From: Clostridiaceae bacterium
GTDB taxonomy: Bacteria; Bacillota; Clostridia; Oscillospirales; QAMX01
Assembly (NCBI GenBank): GCA_018384365.1
Contig: JAHAYX010000001.1
Span: 196,835-260,834 of the forward strand
Reading direction: 5' to 3'
Length of the DNA stretch: 64,000 nt
Part shown: positions 24,758 to 34,477 of the stretch, piece by piece
Position numbering within the stretch: the stretch's first letter is position 1
Layout of the letters: every line of letters begins with the position of its first letter
The notes under the pieces: generated by a model
Told to the model about the DNA's origin: nothing
What the model saw: the letters and a program-made list of their open reading frames with translations, nothing else
Database searches by the model: none
Position numbers and translations under genes: made by a program

Positions 24758-25456
24758 GTGGCGTTATATACAATTGCGGACCTCCATCTCTCCCTCGGCA
24801 CGGATAAGCCCATGGATGTGTTCGGCGGTGCCTGGAACGGGTACATGGACAAGCTCCGGGAGAATTTTGCCCGGCTGCGTGCGGATGATATGCTCGTCAT
24901 CCCCGGCGACCTTTCCTGGGGCATCAGCCTGGAGGAGGCCCTGCCGGATTTCCGGTTTCTCGATGCGCTTCCGGGCCGGAAACTGCTGGTGAAAGGGAAC
25001 CACGACCTGTGGTGGGATACCGTTGCCAAAATGAACCGGTTTTTCGCCGCAAACGGGATCACAACCCTCGATTTCCTCCATAATAACTGCCATATGTACC
25101 AAGATACGGCGCTGTGCGGCACGCGCGGCTGGTTCTTTGAAGAGGAAACCGGCGGCGCCCATGACGAAAAAATCATGAACCGCGAGGTGGGAAGATTGGA
25201 AACCTCCCTGAAAGCGGCAAAAAAAGCCGGTGCGGCGCGCATATACTGTTTCATGCACTACCCTCCCATTTTTGGGAAGTATGAATGTCCCCGCATCGTG
25301 GAAATGCTTGCGGATTACGGCGTTTCCCGGTGTTTTTACGGACATTTGCACGCGGAAAGTCACAAAAGAGCGTATGAGGGACTGTATGGCGGCGTGGAAT
25401 ATGTGCTCGCGGCGGCGGATTATCTGAATTTTGATCCGATTTTGGTTATGAATTAA
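24758..25456 (+). CDS. calcineurin-like metallophosphoesterase
   Basis: The 232-residue protein has the full dinuclear metal motif set: DLHLS (8-12), GDLSWG (about 50), GNHDLWWD (about 81), a FMHYPP histidine and GHLHAES (about 195). It is related to the YkuE/predicted phosphohydrolase group; the substrate is unknown. The start is GTG 24758, nine bases after GGAAGGAG. Confidence 0.87.
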   Translation: MALYTIADLHLSLGTDKPMDVFGGAWNGYMDKLRENFARLRADDMLVIPGDLSWGISLEEALPDFRFLDALPGRKLLVKGNHDLWWDTVAKMNRFFAANGITTLDFLHNNCHMYQDTALCGTRGWFFEEETGGAHDEKIMNREVGRLETSLKAAKKAGAARIYCFMHYPPIFGKYECPRIVEMLADYGVSRCFYGHLHAESHKRAYEGLYGGVEYVLAAADYLNFDPILVMN

Positions 25457-25464
25457 AAAAATAG

Positions 25465-25494
25465 TTGGCATAATCAAGAGAAATGTTGTATAAT
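25465..25494 (+). promoter_or_regulatory. promoter of tig-clpP-clpX block
   Basis: TTGGCA (25465-25470) and TATAAT (25489-25494) with an 18-base spacer in an A/T-rich gap. Confidence 0.75.
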
Positions 25495-25533
25495 AAAATT
25501 TAGCAGAAAACTGCGTAAAATGAAGTCCACCGG

Positions 25534-25568
25534 AAAGGAGTCGCACCGTCTGATGTTGAAACGGTGCG
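25534..25568 (+). promoter_or_regulatory. Shine-Dalgarno and hairpin in front of tig
   Basis: AAAGGAG (25534-25540) is followed by a perfect 8-bp inverted repeat, CGCACCGT (25542-25549) and ACGGTGCG (25561-25568), with an 11-base loop containing an ATG at 25553. Looping the hairpin out puts the ribosome site nine bases from ATG 25577, the start that fits the family. Confidence 0.6.
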
Positions 25569-25576
25569 GGATGTGT

Positions 25577-26854
25577 ATGGAACTGAAGAAAAACGAGAAA
25601 GTCAATGGTTATACAGTAGAACTTGAGATCGGCGTCGGCAAGGAAGAATTTGAGGCTGCCTGCGAGCAGGCATACCGCAAAAACGTCGGCAAGATCACCG
25701 TCCCCGGCTTCCGCCGCGGCAAAGCCCCCCGCAAGATGATTGAAAAAATGTACGGCGCCAGCGTTTTCTATGAGGACGCTGTGAATATCGCTTTCCCGGC
25801 AGCTTACGAAGCCGCTGTTGACGAAGCGGGCATCATCCCCGTTGACCAGGCACAGCTGGATATCCTGGATCTTTCCGAAAACGGCTTCACCTTCAAGGCG
25901 GTTGTCACCGTCCGTCCGTCCATCGACGCCGGCGATTACAAAGCAATCCGCGTAGAGAAGTACCAGCATGAAGTCACCGATGAGGATGTCGATGCCGAGA
26001 TCAACCGCATGGCACAGCGCAACAGCCGTGTGGAGACCGTGGAGCGTGAAGCCGCTTCCGGCGACACCGCAAACATCGACTATGAAGGCTCCGTGGACGG
26101 CGTGCCGTTTGACGGCGGCAAGGCAGAAGGCTATGACCTCCGCCTGGGTTCCGGCACCTTTATCCCCGGTTTTGAAGATCAGATCATCGGCCACAAGGCC
26201 GGCGATGAGTTTGACGTAAAGGTCACTTTCCCGGAGGAGTATCATTCCGCTGACCTGGCAGGCAAGGAAGCCGTCTTTAAGACTGTTCTGCACGAAGTGA
26301 AGGAGACCATCCTGCCCGAGATCGACGACGAGTTTGCAAAGGATGTTTCCGAGCATGACACGCTCGAGGAGCTGAAAAAGGAAACCCGCGAAAATCTCGA
26401 AAAGGCCAACGAGGCGCACAGCGAGCAGCAGTTTGAGGCAGATCTCTTTGAAAAGCTCGCAGCACTTGTCACCGACGAGGTTCCGGAAGTCATGTATGAC
26501 AACGCCGTTGACAACATGGTACAGGATTTCTCTTACCGCATGAGCATGCAGGGCATCGGCCTGGAGCAGTATCTTGCCATGACCGGCTCCACGATGGAGC
26601 AGTTCCGCGGCAACTTCCGCGACCGTGCCGTGCAGCAGGTCAAGGTTGGCCTGGAGCTTGAGGCCATTGCAAAGGCCGAGGGCTTTGACGCCACCGAGGA
26701 AGAAATCGACGCCGAATACGAGAAGCTCGCCACCGAGCAGATGACCGTCGAGCAGGTTAAGACCTATCTGAATGCCGCTTCCGTCAAGAGTGACATCATC
26801 ACCGAAAAGACCATCAATCTCCTCAAGGAGATTGCGGCGCAGCCCGCCGAATAA
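25577..26854 (+). CDS. tig: trigger factor
   Basis: The 425-residue ribosome-bound chaperone and peptidyl-prolyl isomerase has the ribosome-binding motif GFRRGKAPR (near 42-50), a central FKBP-type domain (about 150-240; GDTANIDYEGSVDG) and a helical C-terminal domain. Start choice is uncertain: ATG 25577 (MELKKNEKV) matches family length, but ATG 25553 and 25520 are in frame upstream; 25553 lies 12 bases after AAAGGAG and would add MLKRCGMC. A hairpin covers 25542-25568. It starts the tig-clpP-clpX-lon block. Confidence 0.93.
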   Translation: MELKKNEKVNGYTVELEIGVGKEEFEAACEQAYRKNVGKITVPGFRRGKAPRKMIEKMYGASVFYEDAVNIAFPAAYEAAVDEAGIIPVDQAQLDILDLSENGFTFKAVVTVRPSIDAGDYKAIRVEKYQHEVTDEDVDAEINRMAQRNSRVETVEREAASGDTANIDYEGSVDGVPFDGGKAEGYDLRLGSGTFIPGFEDQIIGHKAGDEFDVKVTFPEEYHSADLAGKEAVFKTVLHEVKETILPEIDDEFAKDVSEHDTLEELKKETRENLEKANEAHSEQQFEADLFEKLAALVTDEVPEVMYDNAVDNMVQDFSYRMSMQGIGLEQYLAMTGSTMEQFRGNFRDRAVQQVKVGLELEAIAKAEGFDATEEEIDAEYEKLATEQMTVEQVKTYLNAASVKSDIITEKTINLLKEIAAQPAE

Positions 26855-26882
26855 GTCCGGCGGCAGCCGGGCGCACGCGCGC

Positions 26883-26922
26883 GTATGTACGTGCCCCCAG
26901 CACCCTTCGTACATACTTTTTT
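26883..26922 (+). terminator. terminator or attenuator between tig and clpP
   Basis: GTATGTACG (26883-26891) pairs with CGTACATAC (26908-26916), followed by six T residues, and the clpP ribosome site begins two bases later. The stem is A/U-rich, so termination is probably partial and sets the tig:clpP ratio. Confidence 0.7.
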
Positions 26923-26938
26923 AAAGGAGCGATACAAT

Positions 26939-27523
26939 ATGAGTTTAGTCCCGATGGTAATTGAACAGACGAACCGCGGCGAGCGTTCTTTCGACATTTT
27001 TTCCCGTTTGCTGAACGACCGCATCGTGTTCCTGAGCGAAGAAGTCAATGATACAACGGCGTCCCTGGTCGTTGCCCAGCTGCTCTATCTGGAGAGCCAG
27101 GATCCCGACCGTGATATCAGCTTTTACATCAACAGCCCCGGCGGCTCCATCACCGCCGGCATGGCAATTTACGATACCATGCAGTACATCAAGCCGGACG
27201 TTTCCACGATCTGCGTCGGCATGGCGGCCAGCATGGGTTCCTTCCTCCTGGCGGCAGGTGCCAAGGGCAAGCGCTTTGCCCTGCCGAATTCCGAAATTCT
27301 GATCCACCAGCCGCTGATGGGCGGTCTGCAGGGCCAGGCTTCGGATATCAAGATCCATTCCGATCACCTGATCCGCACCCGCGAAAAGCTCAACCGCATC
27401 TTGAGCGAAGTAACCGGTCAGTCCTATGAGACAATCTGCAAGGATACCGACCGCGATCATTATATGACGGCGGAAGAAGCCATGCAGTATGGCCTTGTAG
27501 ACCGCGTGATCACCAAGCGCTAA
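26939..27523 (+). CDS. clpP: ATP-dependent Clp protease proteolytic subunit
   Basis: The 194-residue serine protease has Ser98 in GMAASMGS and His123 in ILIHQPL; the third member, Asp, lies in the C-terminal DTDRDHYM region. [17 protein letters not shown] is the usual N-terminus. AAAGGAG lies upstream of ATG 26939. It partners with ClpX encoded next and probably with ClpE at 54-56 kb. Confidence 0.96.
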   Translation: MSLVPMVIEQTNRGERSFDIFSRLLNDRIVFLSEEVNDTTASLVVAQLLYLESQDPDRDISFYINSPGGSITAGMAIYDTMQYIKPDVSTICVGMAASMGSFLLAAGAKGKRFALPNSEILIHQPLMGGLQGQASDIKIHSDHLIRTREKLNRILSEVTGQSYETICKDTDRDHYMTAEEAMQYGLVDRVITKR

Positions 27524-27571
27524 ACCTTCCCGGAACGTTTTCCGGCCGTAATACCAGTTCTGAGGTGTCAA

Positions 27572-28882
27572 ATGGCAAAAAACGACGACCAGAGGAATCT
27601 GCGGTGCAGCTTCTGCGGTAAAAGGCAGGATCAGGTCGAAAGACTCATCGTAGGTCCAAACGCATATATCTGTGACGAGTGCATCGGTCTGTGCGTGGAA
27701 ATATTGAACGAAGGGGCGGACGATGACCGCGTTTCCAGGCGGCACAGTGAACCGTCGGCCCCGCCGGTACTCATGCGCCCGCGGGAGATCAAGCAGGTGC
27801 TTGATGAGTACGTCATCGGCCAGGACCGTGCGAAAATCGCACTTTCCGTCGCCGTGTACAATCACTATAAGCGCATTTACTACGGTGCCCGAGATGACGA
27901 CGGCGTGGAGATCCAGAAATCGAATGTTTTGCTGCTCGGCCCGACCGGCTGCGGCAAAACATTCCTGGCGCAGACACTTGCGCGCGTCCTGAAAGTCCCG
28001 TTTGCAATTGCGGATGCAACCACGCTGACGGAAGCCGGCTATGTCGGCGACGACGTGGAAAACATTCTCCTGCGGCTCATCCAGGCAGCGGATTTTAACG
28101 TGGAGCTGGCGCAGCGCGGCATCATTTATATTGATGAAATCGACAAAATCGCCCGCAAGAGCGAAAATGTCTCCATCACCCGCGATGTCTCCGGCGAAGG
28201 CGTCCAGCAGGCGCTTTTGAAGATCCTGGAGGGCACGGTGGCAAACGTTCCGCCGAACGGCGGACGCAAGCACCCGCATCAGGATTTCATCCAGATCGAC
28301 ACCTCGCAGATCCTCTTTATCTGCGGCGGCGCTTTTGACGGCCTTGATAAAATCATCGAAGCGCGTACCAACAAGTCAAGCCTTGGCTTCGGCGCGGAGA
28401 TCCGCACCAAGGTCGAGCGCAGTTCGGGCGATATTCTGAAAGAAATCGAGCCGCACGACATTCTGAAGTACGGCATCATTCCCGAACTGGTCGGACGTCT
28501 GCCCGTGATTACCACGCTCGAGCCCCTTTCCCGGGATATGCTCGTACGGGTGCTGACAGAGCCGAAAAATTCGTTTGTCAAGCAGTATCAAAAGCTGATG
28601 CGGCTGGACGGTATCGAGCTTGATTTCGAGCAGGAGGCACTTGAGGCGATTGCCGACCGGGCAGTCAGCCGCGGCACCGGCGCGCGCGGTCTTCGTTCCA
28701 TCATCGAAAGCGTGATGGGTGAAATCATGTACGACGCACCGTCGGATCCCACCATTGTCAAAATAACCGTGACCCGTGAATGTGTGGATGGCAGCGAGCC
28801 GCCGATCACGGTCCGCGATCCTGCCCTGCAGGACGGCGGACAGCGCCGCGCGCTCCCGCCCCGCCGCAACACAGCATCATAA
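27572..28882 (+). CDS. clpX: ATP-dependent Clp protease ATP-binding subunit ClpX
   Basis: The 436-residue AAA+ unfoldase has an N-terminal C4 zinc domain (CSFCGK and CDECIG), Walker A GPTGCGKT (about 126-133), Walker B YIDEIDK, the pore loop GYVGDD and the ClpP-docking IGF-equivalent LGFGAE. It delivers tagged substrates to ClpP. ATG 27572 follows TGAGGTG. Confidence 0.96.
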   Translation: MAKNDDQRNLRCSFCGKRQDQVERLIVGPNAYICDECIGLCVEILNEGADDDRVSRRHSEPSAPPVLMRPREIKQVLDEYVIGQDRAKIALSVAVYNHYKRIYYGARDDDGVEIQKSNVLLLGPTGCGKTFLAQTLARVLKVPFAIADATTLTEAGYVGDDVENILLRLIQAADFNVELAQRGIIYIDEIDKIARKSENVSITRDVSGEGVQQALLKILEGTVANVPPNGGRKHPHQDFIQIDTSQILFICGGAFDGLDKIIEARTNKSSLGFGAEIRTKVERSSGDILKEIEPHDILKYGIIPELVGRLPVITTLEPLSRDMLVRVLTEPKNSFVKQYQKLMRLDGIELDFEQEALEAIADRAVSRGTGARGLRSIIESVMGEIMYDAPSDPTIVKITVTRECVDGSEPPITVRDPALQDGGQRRALPPRRNTAS

Positions 28883-28905
28883 AGTAAAACCAGAGGCCGC
28901 TATTC

Positions 28906-28948
28906 AAAAAGCGGCCGTGACAGAACCACCTGCCGCGGCCGCTTTTTT
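28906..28948 (+). terminator. terminator after clpX
   Basis: GCGGCCG (28911-28917) pairs with CGGCCGC (28936-28942), extended by A/T pairs, followed by T6. Read-through is presumably needed for lon because no good promoter is visible in the 105 bases that follow. Confidence 0.8.
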
Positions 28949-29052
28949 CTTCCTTTGCCTGCCCTGACACTTCCGTCAGGCTGCCGGGCTGGGAGTTTCA
29001 CCGGTTGCCTCTGATTTTTTCATACAGCCAAAAAATTCCGAGGACTTTTATC

Positions 29053-31482
29053 ATGAACGAAACAATCACCACCATGCCCCTGCTTCCGCTTCGCGGTCTG
29101 GTGCTTTATCCGGATATGATTCTCCACTTCGACCTGGGGCGTGAACCGTCCATTCACGCGGCGGAATATGCCATGGGCAACAATGTGCCGGTATTTCTGG
29201 TGGCACAGCGCGATATCAAGGACGAAAACCCGGATATGGAGGCGCTTTACACCATTGGCACCGTTGCACACGTGCGCCAGATCCTGCGTCTGCCCGGCAA
29301 CGATGTCCGCATCCTGGTCGAGGGCGAGTGCCGCGCACGTCTGGTCTCCATTGTAGAGACGGAGCCCTATAAAAAAGCCGAGGTGGAGCTGCTGGAAACC
29401 GTTCCTGCCCCCATCGGCAATGCACGCACAGAGGCGCTGTACCGCCGCCTGCAGGAGGCTTTTGAAGAATATTCCTCCCTCGCGCCGCGCATGACGCCGG
29501 AAGTCGTCATGAACGTGATGAGCGCGGAGGATCTGGGCTATCTCTCCGATTATATCGCCCAAAGCATCCAGCTTCGTTATCAGGTAAAGCAGCGCGTTCT
29601 GGAATTGATCGATCCCATGCGCCGCACCATGGAGGTCATCTCCCTCCTGGGTGAAGAAATTGACATACTCTCGATCGGCCAGCGCATTGCGCAGAAGGTC
29701 AAAACGCAGATGGAGAAAAACCAGCGCGACTATTTCCTCCGCGAGCAGCTGCGCGCGATCGAGGAAGAACTCGGCGAATATGACGAGGACGAAGAGGACG
29801 ACAAATACCGCGAACGGATTCTGGACCTCCATCTTGAAAAATCCAGCGAGGAACATCTGTTGAAAGAGGCAAAGCGCCTCACCCACATGCAGCCGTCCTC
29901 GCCGGAGAGCAATGTGATCCATACCTATCTCGATACGGTGCTGGAACTCCCATGGAACAAGCGCGATCACGAGCGCACCGACCTGAAAGCCGCGCGCCGC
30001 ATTCTGGACCGCGACCATTATGGCATGGAAAAGGTGAAGGAGCGGATTTTGGAGTTTATGGCCGTGCGCAAGCTGAATCCCGAGCTGAAAGGGCAGATTA
30101 TCTGCCTGATCGGCCCGCCCGGCGTCGGCAAAACCTCCGTCGGCGTTTCCATCGCCGCGGCGCTGGGCCGTAAGTATGCGCGCCTCTCCCTGGGCGGCGT
30201 GCGGGACGAGGCCGATATCCGCGGCCACCGCAAAACCTATATCGGTGCCATGCCCGGACGCATCATGTCGGCGCTTGCACGCGCCGGCAGCTCCAATGCA
30301 CTCCTGCTGCTCGATGAGGTGGACAAGCTCGGCTCCGATTACCGCGGAGATCCCTCCGCAGCATTGCTCGAGGTGCTCGATCCCGAGCAGAACCGCGCCT
30401 TCCGCGATCATTATATCGAAGTGCCTTTCGATTTGTCCGATGTGCTGTTCATCGTCACCGCGAATACGGCCAATACCATCCCGCGCCCCCTGCTTGACCG
30501 CATGGAGGTCATCGAAATGCCCGGCTATACGGACGAAGAGAAGCTGCACATTGCAAAAGGCCATCTTTTCCCGCGCCAGCTCGAGCGTCACGGCTTGAAA
30601 AAGACGCAGCTGCGGATTCAGGACGCCGCTTTTTCCGCCATTGCCGCGCTGTATACGCGCGAATCCGGTGTACGTCAGCTGGAGCGCGAGATTGCGAAAA
30701 TCTGCCGCCATACGGCAAAGCTGGTCGCAGACGACCCCGACCGCAAGCGCACGACCGTCACGCCTGCCAATCTGCAGGACTATCTCGGCGCGCCGGTGTT
30801 CCAGCCGGACTATGTGAATCAGGCCGACGAGTGCGGCGTAGTGAACGGTCTGGCCTGGACCAGCGTGGGCGGCGAGATGCTGCAGGTCGAGGTGAACGTG
30901 GTCGAGGGCAGCGGAAAAGTAGAATTGACCGGTAATCTGGGCGATGTGATGAAGGAATCGGCTCATGCCGGGCTCTCCTACATCCGCAGCCGTGCCAAAA
31001 TGCTTGGTATCGACCCGGAATTCTATAAAAAAACGGATGTGCACATCCATTTCCCGGAGGGGGCCATTCCCAAGGACGGCCCATCCGCCGGCATCACCAT
31101 CACAACCGCGCTGGTATCGGCCCTGACCGGCCGGCCGGTCCGCCATGATGTCGCTATGACCGGAGAAGTCACTCTGCGCGGCCGTGTTCTGCCGATCGGC
31201 GGCCTGCGGGAAAAGACGATGGCCGCTTTCCGTGCCGGTATGCACACTGTCATCATTCCGGAGGCCAACCGAAAGGATCTGGAGGACGTCGTCCCCGCCG
31301 TGCGCGAAGGACTGCATTTTGTCACGGCGTCCCATATGGACCGGGTGCTGGAAACTGCGCTCGTTCTTCCGTGTGCCGCAGCGGAAACCGCTTCCGCGTC
31401 GGAGGCTCCCCTTCCCACCCCGATTGACCCGCTGTCCGAGCCTTCCGCTGTACATACTTACACCGATACCATGAGACATTGA
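29053..31482 (+). CDS. lon: ATP-dependent protease La (Lon)
   Basis: The 809-residue protein has the Lon N-terminal substrate domain (about 5-205), AAA+ module with Walker A GPPGVGKT (about 354-361) and Walker B LLLDEVDK, and the C-terminal protease with the Ser678 (PKDGPSAG) and Lys721 (GGLREKT) dyad. It degrades damaged and regulatory proteins. ATG 29053 follows GAGGAC. It sits in the classic clpX-lon-engB order of Firmicutes. The last 35 residues are an Ala/Pro/Ser-rich tail. Confidence 0.96.
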   Translation: MNETITTMPLLPLRGLVLYPDMILHFDLGREPSIHAAEYAMGNNVPVFLVAQRDIKDENPDMEALYTIGTVAHVRQILRLPGNDVRILVEGECRARLVSIVETEPYKKAEVELLETVPAPIGNARTEALYRRLQEAFEEYSSLAPRMTPEVVMNVMSAEDLGYLSDYIAQSIQLRYQVKQRVLELIDPMRRTMEVISLLGEEIDILSIGQRIAQKVKTQMEKNQRDYFLREQLRAIEEELGEYDEDEEDDKYRERILDLHLEKSSEEHLLKEAKRLTHMQPSSPESNVIHTYLDTVLELPWNKRDHERTDLKAARRILDRDHYGMEKVKERILEFMAVRKLNPELKGQIICLIGPPGVGKTSVGVSIAAALGRKYARLSLGGVRDEADIRGHRKTYIGAMPGRIMSALARAGSSNALLLLDEVDKLGSDYRGDPSAALLEVLDPEQNRAFRDHYIEVPFDLSDVLFIVTANTANTIPRPLLDRMEVIEMPGYTDEEKLHIAKGHLFPRQLERHGLKKTQLRIQDAAFSAIAALYTRESGVRQLEREIAKICRHTAKLVADDPDRKRTTVTPANLQDYLGAPVFQPDYVNQADECGVVNGLAWTSVGGEMLQVEVNVVEGSGKVELTGNLGDVMKESAHAGLSYIRSRAKMLGIDPEFYKKTDVHIHFPEGAIPKDGPSAGITITTALVSALTGRPVRHDVAMTGEVTLRGRVLPIGGLREKTMAAFRAGMHTVIIPEANRKDLEDVVPAVREGLHFVTASHMDRVLETALVLPCAAAETASASEAPLPTPIDPLSEPSAVHTYTDTMRH

Positions 31483-31492
31483 GGTCGATACT

Positions 31493-32080
31493 GTGATCAA
31501 TCTTCAGAAAGCAGAATTTCTCCGCTCCGCTGCCGGTCTTTCCGGCCTTCCGAAGGACGGTCTCCCGCAGATCGTTTTTGCCGGGCGCTCCAATGTCGGC
31601 AAATCCTCCGTCATCAACTGCATCCTGGGCCGCAAGAACCTTGCCCGCACCAGTTCCATGCCCGGAAAAACCGCCAATATCAACCTGTATGCGATTGATA
31701 AAAAGCTGTATTTCTCCGACCTCCCCGGCTATGGTTTTGCTCAGGTGAGCCAGCAGGAGCGCCAGCGCTGGGGCGAACTGATGGATCAATATTTTGCCGA
31801 CTGCAAGGACATAGCGCTTGGCGTCCTTGTTGTGGATCTGCGCCATAAGCCAACGGCGGACGACATCGCCATGGCAAACGTCTTCCGGCAGATCGGTCTG
31901 CCCTTTGTTGTCTGCGCGAACAAGGCCGACAAGCTGGGGAAAACCCAGGTTACGGACTGCGCTGCGCTTGTCCGGGAAACGCTGGGCATTTCGCCGGAGC
32001 AGCTGATCGTTTTCTCCGCCGTCAAAGGCACCGGGAAGCAGGAGTTTCTCTCCGAACTGTTCTCCCACGTCCGCGAATAA
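31493..32080 (+). CDS. engB: ribosome biogenesis GTP-binding protein YsxC/EngB
   Basis: The 195-residue GTPase has G1 GRSNVGKSS (about 31-39), G2 PGKT, G3 DLPGYG, G4 NKAD and G5 FSAVKG. TRSSxxGKT-like region reads ARTSSMPGKTANIN. It acts in 50S assembly. The start is GTG 31493 after GAGGT, ten bases behind lon. Confidence 0.94.
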   Translation: MINLQKAEFLRSAAGLSGLPKDGLPQIVFAGRSNVGKSSVINCILGRKNLARTSSMPGKTANINLYAIDKKLYFSDLPGYGFAQVSQQERQRWGELMDQYFADCKDIALGVLVVDLRHKPTADDIAMANVFRQIGLPFVVCANKADKLGKTQVTDCAALVRETLGISPEQLIVFSAVKGTGKQEFLSELFSHVRE

Positions 32081-32087
32081 GAACCGT

Positions 32088-32142
32088 ATGCACGACATGC
32101 CGAAAAAGCCGCCTTCCCGCGGGTATCGGTCATGCCGTGCAT
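32088..32142 (+). terminator. possible hairpin after engB
   Basis: ATGCACGACATG (32088-32099) pairs with CATGCCGTGCAT (32131-32142) with one mismatch across a 31-base loop; no immediate T run, although T7 occurs at 32160-32166. It may terminate weakly or only stabilise the mRNA end. Confidence 0.4.
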
Positions 32143-32239
32143 TTGCATATAACAGACATTTTTTTGCTCTAAACACCGGTTTTTGTGAAGAAAACGTCAG
32201 TTATGTCATCAAAACAGAGTGCTTTCAAAAATTATGTAG

Positions 32240-32268
32240 TTGTGTAGATTTCTGGTTTGTGCTATAAT
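32240..32268 (+). promoter_or_regulatory. promoter of moxR operon
   Basis: TTGTGT (32240-32245) and TATAAT (32263-32268) with a 17-base spacer. Confidence 0.7.
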
Positions 32269-32346
32269 AATACTAAAAAAAGAGGTCTGCACCGGCAGCG
32301 CTTGCAAAACAGACAGGAAAACAAGGATCATATACGGAGGCTTTTT

Positions 32347-33303
32347 ATGGAATTACGCGAAATCAGAGAATTATGCGGAAAAGTCCGCGAGAACATCAAC
32401 CGTGTCATCGTGGGCAAGGAAGAGGTAATTGATCATCTGCTGATCGCCATGGTTGCGGCAGGCCATGTCCTTTTGGAGGATGTGCCCGGCACCGGAAAAA
32501 CCCTGCTGGCAAAATCGGCGGCCCGCTCCGTCGCCTGTGAGTTCAAGCGAATCCAGTTTACGCCGGACCTGCTGCCTTCCGATCTGACCGGCATCAATTT
32601 TTACGAGCAGAAGTCCGGCGAATTCCGTTTCCGTCCCGGCGCAGTCTTTACCAACATCCTGCTGGGCGATGAGATCAACCGCGCCACGCCGCGTACCCAG
32701 TCGGCACTGCTCGAGTGTATGGAAGAGCGCCAGGTCACTATCGACGGTATTACCACGCCGCTTGCGGCGCCGTTTATGGTCATCGCCACGCAGAACCCTG
32801 TCGAAACGCAGGGCACCTTCCCGCTGCCGGAGGCACAGTTGGACCGTTTCCTGATCAAGACGGACATGGGCTATCCGTCCACGGAGGACGGCGTTTGTAT
32901 TCTCTCGCGTTTCCGCGCGGAGAACCCACTTGAATCCATCGAGCCGGTTGCCGCTGCCGCGGACATTATCGACGCACAGCGTTCTTACACAGCCGTGCAC
33001 GTGGCGCAGAGTATGCTGGAATATATGGTGAAGATCGCGGAGGAAACCCGCCGCCATCCGGACATTCTCCTGGGCGTCAGCCCCCGCGGCACGCAGGCCC
33101 TGTTAAAGACTGTACAGGTGCACGCCATCCTTGCCGGCCGCGATTTTGTCACGCCGGACGACGTGAAGGCAATGGTCACCCCGGTATTCGGCCACCGCAT
33201 TATCCTGAATAACAGCGCACGCGTCAAAAAGGGCATGAATGTGGAGATTCTCCAGTCGATTCTGGCGCGTGTGCCCGTCCCGACAGAAGATCTGGAACAC
33301 TAA
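32347..33303 (+). CDS. MoxR-family AAA+ ATPase
   Basis: The 318-residue ATPase has Walker A EDVPGTGKT (about 49-57), Walker B LLGDEINRA (about 107) and sensor 1 ATQNP. MoxR proteins are chaperone-like ATPases that mature protein complexes, typically encoded before a DUF58 protein as here. A good TACGGAGG precedes ATG 32347. It opens a three-gene operon. Confidence 0.92.
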   Translation: MELREIRELCGKVRENINRVIVGKEEVIDHLLIAMVAAGHVLLEDVPGTGKTLLAKSAARSVACEFKRIQFTPDLLPSDLTGINFYEQKSGEFRFRPGAVFTNILLGDEINRATPRTQSALLECMEERQVTIDGITTPLAAPFMVIATQNPVETQGTFPLPEAQLDRFLIKTDMGYPSTEDGVCILSRFRAENPLESIEPVAAAADIIDAQRSYTAVHVAQSMLEYMVKIAEETRRHPDILLGVSPRGTQALLKTVQVHAILAGRDFVTPDDVKAMVTPVFGHRIILNNSARVKKGMNVEILQSILARVPVPTEDLEH

Positions 33304-33328
33304 ACGAAGCCGGAAAGGAGGCTGCTCC

Positions 33329-34477
33329 ATGTGGATCGTCACCCTTTTCTTCTCGCTGATCCTCGTTGCCGTGCTTCAGATGTGGATTTTCTCCCGTTTT
33401 GGTTTCAAACGCCTGACCTACCGGCGCTGGTTTACGCCAAACGTCGTAAATGAAGGCGATACAGTCACCATGAGCGAAACCATACGCAACGAAAAGCTGC
33501 TTCCGCTCCCGTGGGTACGCATCGAAGCAGGAATCAGCACAAACCTGGTTTTCGGCACACAGCAAAATACCGCCGCGGCCTCCGACACGGCACAGGAGAC
33601 GCTTCAGACCTCCTCTCAGGCCGGCGCGCGGCAATATCACCGCAGTATCTTCTCCCTTGGGCCCTATTCCACCGTTACACGGCGGCATAAGGTCACCTGC
33701 CCGCGCCGCGGTTATTACCACATCAAAAGCGTTGCGATCACGGCGGGCGATCTGCTGGGCCTGGGGAAAAACAGAACCCGCGAAATGGAAACGGATTCGC
33801 TTGTTGTCGTTTATCCGAAAACCATCCCGGTTTCGGACATTCTGAACGATAAGAGCAGCTTCACCGGCGACGTTGTCGTACGCCGCTGGATCGTTGAGGA
33901 TCCGTTTATGATACGCGGCGTACGCGCCTACACCGGCGCGGAGCCCTATAACCGCATCAACTGGAAAGCCACCGCAAAAACCGGCGAGCTTCAGGTGCAC
34001 GACTTTGATTTTACTTCGGATATCCGGCTGATGATCGTCGTCAATATCGACGCCTCCGCCGAACAGTGGGGCGCGGCGCTGGACGAGGACCGCGCGGAAC
34101 ACGCGCTTTCGCTTGCGGCCTCGGTGGCGCAGTATGCCATTGAAAACGGCGTGGAAACCGGGTTTTCCACAAATGCCCGCATCCTGGACGATCAGGAAAG
34201 CATTGCGTATATCGAGCCGCGCTCGGGCGGTACGCAGATTACGGAAATTTTTGAAACCATCGCAAAGCTCTCCCTCGCGCGCGTCATCAGCTTCGGCACG
34301 CTTTTGCAGAATCTTTCGGCACAGGCTTCCTCCAGTCTGGATCTGCTGCTCATCACGCCTTACACAGATGAACTCATCGACCGCCAGATCCAGGCAATCC
34401 GCGCTGCCGGCAGCCACGTAGAGCTTCTCTCGCCGGACGCCGTGTACAGTCCCGTTTCCGGGGAGGTGGCACAATGA
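33329..34477 (+). CDS. DUF58 domain protein, membrane-anchored
   Basis: The 382-residue protein starts with one membrane segment (MWIVTLFFSLILVAVLQMWI), then a beta-rich region and the DUF58 core RAYTGAEPYNRINWKATAKTG (about 192-212), followed by a von Willebrand A-like region (IVVNIDAS). DUF58 proteins function with MoxR ATPases, client unknown. AAAGGAG lies seven or so bases upstream of ATG 33329; the end overlaps the next gene by ATGA. Confidence 0.88.
   Translation: MWIVTLFFSLILVAVLQMWIFSRFGFKRLTYRRWFTPNVVNEGDTVTMSETIRNEKLLPLPWVRIEAGISTNLVFGTQQNTAAASDTAQETLQTSSQAGARQYHRSIFSLGPYSTVTRRHKVTCPRRGYYHIKSVAITAGDLLGLGKNRTREMETDSLVVVYPKTIPVSDILNDKSSFTGDVVVRRWIVEDPFMIRGVRAYTGAEPYNRINWKATAKTGELQVHDFDFTSDIRLMIVVNIDASAEQWGAALDEDRAEHALSLAASVAQYAIENGVETGFSTNARILDDQESIAYIEPRSGGTQITEIFETIAKLSLARVISFGTLLQNLSAQASSSLDLLLITPYTDELIDRQIQAIRAAGSHVELLSPDAVYSPVSGEVAQ

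Noticed and set aside
27541..31482. Heat-shock CIRCE or CtsR sites near clp/lon genes
   Set aside because: Looked for TTAGCACTC/GAGTGCTAA and the GGTCAAA heptad repeats; none was found.
29020..31500. 826-codon minus-strand open frame
   Set aside because: Antisense shadow of lon.
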